Of a DNA stretch of 35,474 bases, positions 1 to 5,617 are shown piece by piece. The notes beneath the pieces are model-generated. The model did not search any database. It saw nothing but the letters and a program-made list of their open reading frames with translations, and was not told the DNA's origin. The stretch covers positions 1-35,474 of the forward strand of contig LVAN01000030.1 in the NCBI GenBank assembly GCA_001604045.1. Reading direction: 5' to 3'. A program made the position numbers and the translations under genes. Source of the stretch: Clostridiales bacterium Firm_08. GTDB lineage: Bacteria > Bacillota > Clostridia > Oscillospirales > QAKW01. Position 1 is the first letter of the stretch. Each line of letters begins with the position of its first letter.

Positions 1-53
1 ATATAGTTACCGCTGTATTGAAGTGTTTTGCTTTGATATGGCGGCTTCTTTTT

Positions 54-97
54 TTCGGCAGATTTATGGAAAACTCTAAAATCTGCCGAAGTTTTTT
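54..97 (+). terminator. Rho-independent terminator, left edge
   Basis: A perfect 12-bp stem (TTCGGCAGATTT at 54-65 with its complement at 79-90) encloses a 13-nt loop and is followed by a T-run at 92-97. It would end plus-strand transcription entering from the left, so a gene probably ends just outside the window. Seen directly; termination is inferred. Confidence 0.65.
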
Positions 98-351
98 CTT
101 CGTATTCGAGCCGATGAAGTGCTAAAAGTGCGCAGATTTCGAGTCCGGTGCTCAATTTGGAATATAGTGGAAGTTGGTATACTTTCTACGGAACCTGGTG
201 GAACTTTTTCGTTTGTGCAAATTCGTCCGTTGAAAGCGCCGAGAACCCGAAAATGTACTGTTTACAAGGGTTTTTGGCGTTTTTTGATTTGGCAGAGATT
301 TTTGCAGAATGAGGAGAAAATGGAGAGAAAAACAAATAAACGATAACTAAG

Positions 352-392
352 AGTCCTTTCCGGCTTTTGCATGGAGAGGACTTTTCTTTTTC
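352..392 (+). terminator. Terminator-like hairpin
   Basis: AGTCCTTTCC (352-361) pairs with GGAGAGGACT (373-382), ten base pairs with one G-U wobble and an 11-nt loop. A T-rich tract (TTTTCTTTTT) follows. It lies six bases after the dubious frame 119-346, which is the only hint that the frame could be transcribed. Confidence 0.5.
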
Positions 393-422
393 CACAAAAA
401 CTTCATACAAAAACACAAATCC

Positions 423-673
423 GTTACTACTTGATACGTGAAGGGGTTTCAAAATAATAGACCAAAATGTTTTTTCTGTACGAGTAAGTATAGTGGAGGA
501 CAAAATGTTTCGCCAGTTTGAAGAGATTTCCTACCAATAGGATAGTGAGAGGTAAAATTTTTTGGCTCAAATTCGATTTTTCGTTACTACTTGATAAGTG
601 AGAAAACTTTTTTCAAAAAACGTAGACCAAATTTGGAAAAATCGTGCCAATAGAATATTAGAGAGATAAATTT
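423..673. repeat. Two-copy degenerate direct repeat
   Basis: The sequence starting GTTACTACTTGATACGTGA at 423 recurs as GTTACTACTTGATAAGTGA at 583, and both copies continue to a shared TAGACCAAA (ending near 466 and 631). A second segment, CCAATAGGATAGTGAGAGG at 534, recurs as CCAATAGAATATTAGAGAG at 647, each followed by TAAAATTT or TAAATTT. The two copies therefore appear to be diverged versions of one unit of about 115-140 bp. Function unknown. Confidence 0.55.
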
Positions 674-796
674 CAAAACTCCACTTACTATTTCCGAAAA
701 AAGAGTGAGATACAGAGCGAGAGGGTTTAAGTGTAAATAATTTGCGAACATTTTGCTCGATAAGCTCAAAAGCACCCCCCCAAAAACCTCTAATAA

Positions 797-878
797 CTGT
801 ATATAGGTGAGGGCATAATTCAACACCCCCTGAAAGCGGGTTGAAAACTTGCCTGAAATCTGTATATAAGTGAGGGCA
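797..878. repeat. Pair of 19-bp direct repeats, 63 bp apart
   Basis: CTGTATATAGGTGAGGGCA (797-815) and CTGTATATAAGTGAGGGCA (860-878) differ at one base. Their 63-bp spacing equals about six helical turns, so a bound protein would sit on the same face of the DNA. The second copy overlaps the possible -10 element of the mobilization operon. An operator or iteron role is inference. Confidence 0.6.
841..870 (+). promoter_or_regulatory. Possible promoter of the mobilization operon
   Basis: TTGAAA (841-846) is followed after 16 bp by TATATA (863-868), or after 18 bp by TATAAG (865-870). It is the best sigma-A-like match upstream of the first mob frame at 1018 and would leave a leader of about 140 nt. 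A perfect TTGACA at 901-906 has no acceptable -10 at 16-18 bp spacing. Confidence 0.35.
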
Positions 879-989
879 CATAAAACGCCCTCCGTGATCC
901 TTGACAACTGAATAGCCGTATTGAACCCTGCGCCGACCTTTCGGGAAGACGAAACATATTTAGGGCGCCCTTTTACATTCGGAGCAATC

Positions 990-1001
990 CGTAAATTTAC
1001 G
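990..1001. promoter_or_regulatory. 12-bp palindrome touching a Shine-Dalgarno site
   Basis: CGTAAATTTACG is a perfect palindrome whose last base abuts GAAAGGAGG (1001-1009), the ribosome binding site of the frame at 1018. It could be an operator or could affect mRNA folding. Seen directly; function inferred. Confidence 0.3.
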
Positions 1002-1017
1002 AAAGGAGGAAATCTTT

Positions 1018-1257
1018 ATGAAAAGGATTTCCAAAAACGGGCTGAATAAGCCCCACGACAACATCGTCTTCAACATCCCGGAAACGTCGGCTGAAGAGAG
1101 GATGAAGGCGCGATCCCGCCTTCATCGGGCGCTTGCAAAAGGCGTGAGACACATCGGATCGGTCCCGTCCTATCGGGAGGGCAACAAGCTCATCATCCCG
1201 CTCGACGCGCTGCTCGAGTGCATTTTCAATCAGGACAACAAGGAGGGCGGCAGATGA
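1018..1257 (+). CDS. Small conserved-looking mob-operon protein, unknown function
   Basis: A 79-aa basic protein with no family I can name. The ATG at 1018 has a strong ribosome binding site, GAAAGGAGG, eight bases upstream. The chain is soluble, with no signal peptide or membrane segment. It has a basic middle (residues about 25-45, rich in Arg, Lys and His) and a hydrophobic C-terminal stretch around IIPLDALLE, which could be a small DNA-binding or accessory fold. It is the first gene of a run of seven overlapping frames. Its TGA (1255-1257) overlaps the ATG of the next frame by four bases. Position before MobC and a relaxase suggests a transfer accessory or regulatory role, but this is inference from context alone. 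Confidence 0.7.
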   Translation: MKRISKNGLNKPHDNIVFNIPETSAEERMKARSRLHRALAKGVRHIGSVPSYREGNKLIIPLDALLECIFNQDNKEGGR

Positions 1258-1415
1258 ACGGACTATTTGCAACGTGCGGGAGAGCAAGAAACTATGCCTG
1301 CGGCGGCGACCCTGCGATCTCCCGCGTCCACGGTTTAGCAAGCACTGGATTTGTTCCCACAAATCCGCTTGTCAGGGCGTACCCTGAAACCCTGGGAGGT
1401 GACGCTCATGACTAA
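1254..1415 (+). CDS. 53-aa micro-protein, unknown function
   Basis: A short frame starting with the ATG at 1254, which overlaps the previous stop codon. AAGGAGG at 1240-1246 lies seven bases upstream, an ideal ribosome binding site, and the frame ends by overlapping the mobC start by eight bases. This spacing is the main argument that it is translated. The product has two cysteines (residues 8 and 17) and no recognisable domain. The same DNA holds inverted repeats that may belong to the transfer origin (1347-1386). The base sequence may therefore be constrained for that reason, and the frame could be an accident kept open for coupling. I do not recognise it. Confidence 0.45.
   Translation: MNGLFATCGRARNYACGGDPAISRVHGLASTGFVPTNPLVRAYPETLGGDAHD
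1347..1386. other. Candidate origin of transfer (oriT)
   Basis: A perfect 8-bp inverted repeat, GGATTTGT-TCCC-ACAAATCC (1347-1366), is followed after six bases by a second short one, CAGGG-CGTA-CCCTG (1373-1386). The pair lies just upstream of mobC and the relaxase gene. Known oriT sites of MOB-P and MOB-Q systems commonly have an inverted repeat next to the nick site and lie beside mobC. No nick sequence is recognised here, so this is a positional and structural guess. Confidence 0.4.
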
Positions 1416-1743
1416 AATCAACCGTGGCGTCGCTATTAAAGTGCGGCTGACCGCAGAAGAAAAAGATCTCCTCAAAGAGCAGTCGGCACGCACCGGCAGA
1501 ACGCAGAGTGACATCATTCGTTCCGCGTGGAAGAAGCTGAAAATTATCGAACTGCCGCCCGCCGACTTTGCGGAAACGGTCGTGCAGCTTCGCCGTATCG
1601 GCAACAATCTCAACCAGCTCACCCGCGCGGCAAACGCGGGCGAGGTCAATATTTCGGAGATCAAAAGCGTACTCAGCGAGATTGTTGCTATCGACAAAAA
1701 GCTTTACAAAACCCTGTCGGGAGGTGGTCTTAAATGGCTGTAA
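1408..1743 (+). CDS. mobC: MobC-like mobilization accessory protein
   Basis: A 111-aa protein resembling the bacterial mobilization protein MobC family. These proteins bind the transfer origin and help the relaxase open the strands. The N-terminal half (residues about 5-45) reads as a ribbon-helix-helix DNA-binding domain: a short strand (AIKVRLTAEE) followed by two helices containing TGRTQSDIIRSAW. The C-terminal half carries the family-typical segment around LRRIGNNLNQLTRAANAG (about 61-78) and a final helix. The ATG at 1408 is chosen over codons further upstream because GGGAGGT precedes it at good spacing and the family begins here. The next gene starts ten bases before this one stops, as usual for mobC-relaxase pairs. 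Confidence 0.85.
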   Translation: MTKINRGVAIKVRLTAEEKDLLKEQSARTGRTQSDIIRSAWKKLKIIELPPADFAETVVQLRRIGNNLNQLTRAANAGEVNISEIKSVLSEIVAIDKKLYKTLSGGGLKWL

Positions 1744-3101
1744 CGAAAATTTGGCCGGTGCGCGACCGATTCGACAAGGTGCTCGACTACGCCGCCAACG
1801 CAAAGAAGACCGACGCGGATATCGAGAAATACCACGCGTTCGACAGCGTGATTGATTACGCGGTGGACGGCGACAAAACCGAGAAGTGTTTTTATGTCAG
1901 CGGAGTAAACTGTCTGCCCGAAAACGCCAAGGAGACCTTTGCCGCCACGCAAAAGCGATACGGCAAGACGACAGGCAAGGTTGCCTACCACATGTACCAG
2001 TCCTTCGCAGAGGGCGAAGTGGACGCGGATACCGCGCACAAGATCGGCATGAAACTGGCCGAGGAAGTATTCGGAGACCGCTTTGAGGCGCTTGTCGGCA
2101 CCCACCTGAACACGGATCACTTTCACAATCACATCGTCATAAACGCCGTGTCGTGGAGGGACGGGCTGAAGTACAACGACTGCCCGGCGACTTACGCTAA
2201 GATCCGCGAAGTCTCCGACCGCCTGTGTCGGGAATACGGACTGTCGGTGATCGAGCATTCGCAGGGAAAAGCCAAGCCGTACGGCGAGTGGAAAGCGGAG
2301 CAGGACGGTCAGTGGACGGTGCGCGGAGCGATACGGGCGGCGATCGACACCGCTATAATCGGTTCAAAGACCAAAGCGCAGTTTGTCGATGCTATGAAGC
2401 AGATGGGGTTTTTGATCGACCAAAGCGGCAAATATCCGAAAATCAAACAGGTCGGAACCGAACGCTTCGTTCGGTTTAAGTCGCTTGGGGACGGATATGA
2501 CGTGCCGGACATTTTGGCTCGCATCGCGGAAAACGAGCGTCAGATGTTCCCGCGTATTCCCGATCAGGAAGACCCGAAGCAAGTTTTCGAGGGCGAAGAC
2601 GAGCCGATTGCTTTGATGACTTTCGTTCCGATGTTCCGCTGTTACAACCGGGCGTTAAATCTTGCGACAGAGCGACCGCGAACCAACCGCCGTATCTATT
2701 TCCTTGTTCGGCAGGACACAAGCGCCATGCGGTTGTATGTGGACTCGGCGCGGCTTGTAACGGAGCATCAGCTTCACAGCAAAGAGGATGTACTCGCCTA
2801 TAAACAACACGCCATGGGCGAAATCGACCGTTTCACAAAAGAACGGCAGGAGGCGCGAAACGCTATCAAACGCGCTAAACGTTCAGGCGATACAACCCTT
2901 TATTCTCACGCAAAGTACAACGTCGATGTGCTGACAAGGCGGCTTGCCAAACTGCGCCGTGAGGTCACGACCTGCGACGAAGTGATCGAGCGAAGCGAAC
3001 ACGTTCGGGAAAACCTGCGGCGTATCGCGGAAAACGATTTTCGCGGCGACGTTATAAGAGGCAACCTCTGCAACACTGTTGCAGAGGTTGAACGGTCATG
3101 A
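1734..3101 (+). CDS. Relaxase / mobilization nuclease, MobA-VirD2 family
   Basis: A 455-aa DNA relaxase that would nick one strand at oriT, stay covalently bound to the 5' end and pilot the strand into a recipient. The N-terminal domain (residues about 1-190) has the family layout. Tyr19 within KVLDYAANAKKT is the likely nucleophile, and the metal-binding histidine cluster is THLNTDHFHNHIVIN (about 123-137, with His124, His131 and His133). The C-terminal half is charged and probably helical (about 355-450). There are no secretion or mating-pore genes nearby, so transfer would need a helper conjugative element. The gene overlaps mobC by ten bases, and GGGAGGTGG gives the ribosome binding site. 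The last twelve codons are encoded by the first palindrome of the 51-bp repeat, so the C-terminus has probably been shaped by that repeat. Confidence 0.9.
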   Translation: MAVTKIWPVRDRFDKVLDYAANAKKTDADIEKYHAFDSVIDYAVDGDKTEKCFYVSGVNCLPENAKETFAATQKRYGKTTGKVAYHMYQSFAEGEVDADTAHKIGMKLAEEVFGDRFEALVGTHLNTDHFHNHIVINAVSWRDGLKYNDCPATYAKIREVSDRLCREYGLSVIEHSQGKAKPYGEWKAEQDGQWTVRGAIRAAIDTAIIGSKTKAQFVDAMKQMGFLIDQSGKYPKIKQVGTERFVRFKSLGDGYDVPDILARIAENERQMFPRIPDQEDPKQVFEGEDEPIALMTFVPMFRCYNRALNLATERPRTNRRIYFLVRQDTSAMRLYVDSARLVTEHQLHSKEDVLAYKQHAMGEIDRFTKERQEARNAIKRAKRSGDTTLYSHAKYNVDVLTRRLAKLRREVTTCDEVIERSEHVRENLRRIAENDFRGDVIRGNLCNTVAEVERS

Positions 3102-3190
3102 TACGGCGTACAAAAATTCTGCACCACTGGTGCAGAATTAAATCGGTCGGAATCAGGCACAAAGAAATTCTGCAACACTGTTGCAGAATT
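3063..3190. repeat. Three perfect palindromes at exact 51-bp spacing
   Basis: Three hyphenated palindromes share the core TCTGCAMCACTGKTGCAGA: 3063-3089 (27 nt), 3115-3139 (25 nt) and 3166-3190 (25 nt). Their centres, at 3076, 3127 and 3178, are exactly 51 bp apart. The spacers are also related, each containing CGGTC a few bases after the palindrome and a run CACAAA or TACAAA before the next. The unit is therefore a 51-bp tandem repeat, about five helical turns and exactly 17 codons long. As RNA each palindrome folds into an 11-12-bp stem with a 3-nt loop and no T-tract, so it is not a classical terminator. Confidence 0.85.
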
Positions 3191-3223
3191 ATTGCGGGAA
3201 TAAAAAGCGGGGAGGTAAAATGA
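3098..3223 (+). CDS. 41-aa micro-ORF made of a 17-residue repeat
   Basis: A frame too short for routine gene calling that bridges the relaxase and the TnpW-like gene. Its ATG (3098-3100) overlaps the relaxase TGA in an ATGA junction, and its own TGA (3221-3223) overlaps the next ATG in the same way. The product contains two versions of one motif 17 residues apart, ILHHWCRI and ILQHCCRI, because the 51-bp DNA repeat is a whole number of codons. It is basic and rich in His and Cys. A weak GAGG lies ten bases upstream. It could be a real coupled peptide or simply an open passage between two genes through a DNA element. No family is recognised. Confidence 0.35.
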   Translation: MIRRTKILHHWCRIKSVGIRHKEILQHCCRIIAGIKSGEVK

Positions 3224-3489
3224 TGGCGGAGAAGAAACCTGATAATGAGCGCCGCTCGGTGCGGGAACTGCTGGGGCTTAAGGGCGGGCACCGCGAATAC
3301 AAAATTAACGGCGTCACCTACGTTGTATCGGGACAGTACACCGAGGAAAAGAAAGACGGCACGGACAAGACCTTCACAGACCGTATTGAAGACTTTATAG
3401 GCAGTGAATTCGCAGAATTGACAGACATTGATGATGAGCCTAATATTAATAAGAAAAATGCGCACAGGGCTGCCGGAAAGGAGCGTTAA
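3220..3489 (+). CDS. TnpW-like transposon-encoded small protein
   Basis: An 89-aa hydrophilic protein. The centre, residues about 27-65 (HREYKINGVTYVVSGQYTEE, then a helix FTDRIEDFIGSEF), resembles the TnpW family, small proteins named after Tn4451 and found next to large serine recombinases in clostridial elements. Their biochemical role is not established. The start could be the ATG at 3220 or the one at 3223. GGGGAGG at 3209-3215 fits 3223 slightly better, but 3220 forms an ATGA overlap with the micro-ORF. The stop overlaps the recombinase start by one base (TAATG). Family assignment is from memory of the motif and is moderately sure. Confidence 0.7.
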   Translation: MMAEKKPDNERRSVRELLGLKGGHREYKINGVTYVVSGQYTEEKKDGTDKTFTDRIEDFIGSEFAELTDIDDEPNINKKNAHRAAGKER

Positions 3490-5228
3490 TGCAGCCCAAA
3501 AACAACCCTGTCGGCATCACCGCTCTCTATTGCCGACTGTCCCGTGACGACGGGACGGATAAGGAGAGCAACTCCATCGAAAACCAGAAGAAACTTCTCA
3601 CCGCCTACGCCAAGGATCACGGCTTTGAGAACATCCGCATCTATGTGGACGACGGCTACACCGGCACGAACTTCAACCGTCCCGACGTCCAGCGGCTGAT
3701 GCAGGATATTGAGGACGGTTTTGTTTCGACCCTGATCGTCAAGGATATGTCCCGACTCGGGCGCGAATATCTGCAGGTCGGCTACTACACCGAGCAGTTT
3801 TTTCCCGAGCACGATGTGCGGTTTATCGCCGTCAACGACAACGTGGACAGTATCAACGAAAACGACGATTTCGTGCCGATCCGCAACGTCTTCAATGAAC
3901 TGTACGCCAAGGATATCAGCCGCAAATGCCGCTCGGCGCACAAGACCCGCGGCAAATCGGGCGTTCCGCTCGGTCAGCCGCCCTACGGGTATATGAAAGA
4001 TCCGGAGAACAAGAAACGATGGATCATCGACCCGGAGGCGGCGCCGGTGGTGCGGGAGATCTTTAAGCTCTATCTTGAGGGCAACGGCATCGACACCATC
4101 GCCCGCATCATGCAGGAGGAGGGGCATCTCAACTGCACCGCCTACTGGCATGAAAAAGGCGTTGGCAGAGGCGGCAAGAAGACTCAGCCCAACCCCTGCA
4201 AGTGGAAGTGCTCCACCGTATCGGGCATCCTCTCGCGGCAGGAATACTGCGGAGACGTCATCAATTTCAAGACCTATTCCAAGTCCTTCAAAAACAAGAA
4301 GCGTCTTGAAACGCCGAAAGAGCAACAGATGGTATTCAAGGACGTGCACGAGCCAATTATTGACCGATCCACCTTTGAAAAGGTGCAGAAAATGATCGGC
4401 AAGACCAAACGCCGCCCGCCGAAGGAGGAAAATGGCCCGAAGAGCATCTTCTGCGATTTCGTCTACTGCGCGGACTGCGGGAAAAAGTTGTGGTATCACA
4501 CCAGCACCACCAATAAGGATATCCACTTTTTCTCCTGTTCAAACTACGAAAAGGACTATCGCGGCACCTGCAAGACCCGGCACTATATCCGCGCCGACGC
4601 GCTCTACACCATCGTGACGATGGAACTGCGCAGACTTGCGGACTATCTGCGGGACGATGAGGACCGCTTTGCCGAAATTCTTGCGAGAAAAAGCGATAAG
4701 GACTATCAGACGGCGCACAAGCAGACGACGGGCGAACTGACAAAAGCCACCAAGCGGCTGGAGATGATCCCGAAGCTACTCAAAAAGCTCTATGAGGACA
4801 ACGCGGGCGGCAAGGTCAGCGATGAGGATTATATGGTGCTGTCCCGCGAATACAACGAGGAGCGGGCGCGTACCAAAGACCGTATCATTGTTTTGCAGGA
4901 GAAGCTCAAAGACCTTGACGACCGTCGCTATGAGCGGGACAAGTTCGTCCGCGCGATCCGCAGGTTTATGGAAATGAAGGTTTTAACCAAGAACCTGCTG
5001 ACCGAGCTGATCGATAAGATCGAGGTACACGAAACCGAGGGCGTGGGCAAGAACCGCACGCAGCGCGTGGTGATCTACTACCGCTTCGTCGGGTATCTCG
5101 AGATTCCGGAGGAGGCGACCCGCTTTTCGGAGGACACGCGCCAGGGCGTAACGGTTTCGTATATCTCCTGCGCGCCGATCAAAGTTCACTACGGCGACGA
5201 CGGAGAAGAAATCGAGGAAGGAGGATAA
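3489..5228 (+). CDS. Large serine recombinase (TnpX/resolvase-invertase type)
   Basis: A 579-aa site-specific recombinase that would excise and integrate the element through a phosphoserine intermediate. The catalytic resolvase domain (about 10-155) has Ser18 in YCRLS, then DDGYTGTNFNRP and KDMSRLGRE. The recombinase domain (about 170-290) starts near PPYGYMKDP. The zinc beta-ribbon (about 315-370) shows YCADCGKKL and later CSN and TC cysteines. A coiled-coil-like region follows (about 400-490), then a C-terminal domain near LLTELIDKIEVHE as in DUF4368-bearing relatives. Length is typical of clostridial integrases and shorter than Tn4451 TnpX. It is the last gene of the element, preceded by AAGGAG and a TAATG junction, so its translation may depend on upstream frames. 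Both catalytic and zinc residues look intact, so the enzyme is probably functional. Confidence 0.92.
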   Translation: MQPKNNPVGITALYCRLSRDDGTDKESNSIENQKKLLTAYAKDHGFENIRIYVDDGYTGTNFNRPDVQRLMQDIEDGFVSTLIVKDMSRLGREYLQVGYYTEQFFPEHDVRFIAVNDNVDSINENDDFVPIRNVFNELYAKDISRKCRSAHKTRGKSGVPLGQPPYGYMKDPENKKRWIIDPEAAPVVREIFKLYLEGNGIDTIARIMQEEGHLNCTAYWHEKGVGRGGKKTQPNPCKWKCSTVSGILSRQEYCGDVINFKTYSKSFKNKKRLETPKEQQMVFKDVHEPIIDRSTFEKVQKMIGKTKRRPPKEENGPKSIFCDFVYCADCGKKLWYHTSTTNKDIHFFSCSNYEKDYRGTCKTRHYIRADALYTIVTMELRRLADYLRDDEDRFAEILARKSDKDYQTAHKQTTGELTKATKRLEMIPKLLKKLYEDNAGGKVSDEDYMVLSREYNEERARTKDRIIVLQEKLKDLDDRRYERDKFVRAIRRFMEMKVLTKNLLTELIDKIEVHETEGVGKNRTQRVVIYYRFVGYLEIPEEATRFSEDTRQGVTVSYISCAPIKVHYGDDGEEIEEGG

Positions 5229-5233
5229 ACCCA

Positions 5234-5261
5234 CCCCATCAAGCCTCGCGGCTTGACGGGG
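5234..5261. other. Strong hairpin just after the recombinase gene
   Basis: CCCCATCAAGCC (5234-5245) pairs with GGCTTGACGGGG (5250-5261), twelve positions with one mismatch, around the tetraloop TCGC. There is no T-tract on either strand, so it is not a canonical terminator. It begins five bases after the recombinase stop and could protect the mRNA 3' end or lie near the right end of the element. Confidence 0.5.
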
Positions 5262-5270
5262 ACCCCGGAA

Positions 5271-5296
5271 CAAAAAGGAGCAGGCGAACCTGCTCC
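5271..5296 (-). terminator. Minus-strand terminator facing the mobile element
   Basis: On the minus strand, an 8-bp stem GGAGCAGG/CCTGCTCC closed by a TTCG tetraloop is followed by TTTTTG. It sits beyond the tRNA terminator and would stop minus-strand read-through before it enters the recombinase gene antisense. Confidence 0.65.
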
Positions 5297-5312
5297 GATA
5301 CATAGTATGAAG

Positions 5313-5357
5313 ATAAAAAAAAGAGAGTCCATAACTCAAATCCGTTATGAACTCTCT
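5313..5357 (-). terminator. Terminator of the tRNA-Met transcript
   Basis: On the minus strand, AGAGAGTTCATAAC pairs with GTTATGGACTCTCT (14 positions, one wobble) around an 8-nt loop, and eight T residues follow. It begins three bases past the tRNA 3' end, a textbook intrinsic terminator. Confidence 0.85.
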
Positions 5358-5360
5358 AAA

Positions 5361-5436
<76 letters not shown>

Positions 5437-5454
5437 ATATATGATCGTGAATGT

Positions 5455-5483
5455 ATTATACGGCATAAAAAGGGATTTGTCAA
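5455..5483 (-). promoter_or_regulatory. Consensus promoter of the tRNA gene
   Basis: On the minus strand TTGACA (5478-5483) and TATAAT (5455-5460) are separated by exactly 17 bp, both hexamers perfect. Transcription would begin near 5448, about a dozen bases before the mature tRNA. Confidence 0.88.
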
Positions 5484-5538
5484 GAAAAACATTTCTTTTT
5501 TTGCGGGAAAAGATCCGTCAAAATCCGCCAAATGTGGC

Positions 5539-5583
5539 TTGAATTCTAAAAGAGGATGTGGTAGTATATACTTGGTATATAAT
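5539..5583 (+). promoter_or_regulatory. Candidate promoter for the zinc-ribbon/fhs/fumC run
   Basis: TTGAAT (5539-5544) lies 17 bp before TAGTAT (5562-5567), and a perfect TATAAT occurs at 5578-5583 without a clear -35. One of the two probably drives the downstream run. Which one cannot be decided by eye. Confidence 0.4.
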
Positions 5584-5617
5584 AATTGTTTTGAACTTTT
5601 AGGAAAGGAAATCGACT

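Larger units (their letters stand above)
98..1017. other. AT-rich stretch without a convincing gene
   Basis: About 900 bases, visibly richer in A and T than the genes on either side. A GTG-started frame at 119-346 (75 codons) has no ribosome binding site and no family resemblance, and minus-strand frames between 186 and 907 look like chance. The stretch instead holds a terminator-like hairpin (352-392), two pairs of degenerate direct repeats (423-673), a pair of 19-bp direct repeats (797-878) and a possible promoter (841-870). I read it as the regulatory left part of the mobile element and/or its flank. The left boundary of the element cannot be placed. Confidence 0.5.

Noticed and set aside
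119-346. 75-codon GTG-started frame followed by a terminator-like hairpin
   Set aside because: No ribosome binding site, odd composition and no family resemblance; kept only as part of the non-coding stretch.
901-929. Perfect TTGACA as a promoter -35
   Set aside because: No acceptable -10 hexamer lies 16-18 bp downstream (the bases there are AACCCT or similar).
1-5300. A full integrative conjugative element
   Set aside because: No coupling protein, VirB4-like ATPase or other mating-pore gene is present in the window. The gene set fits a mobilizable element needing a helper.
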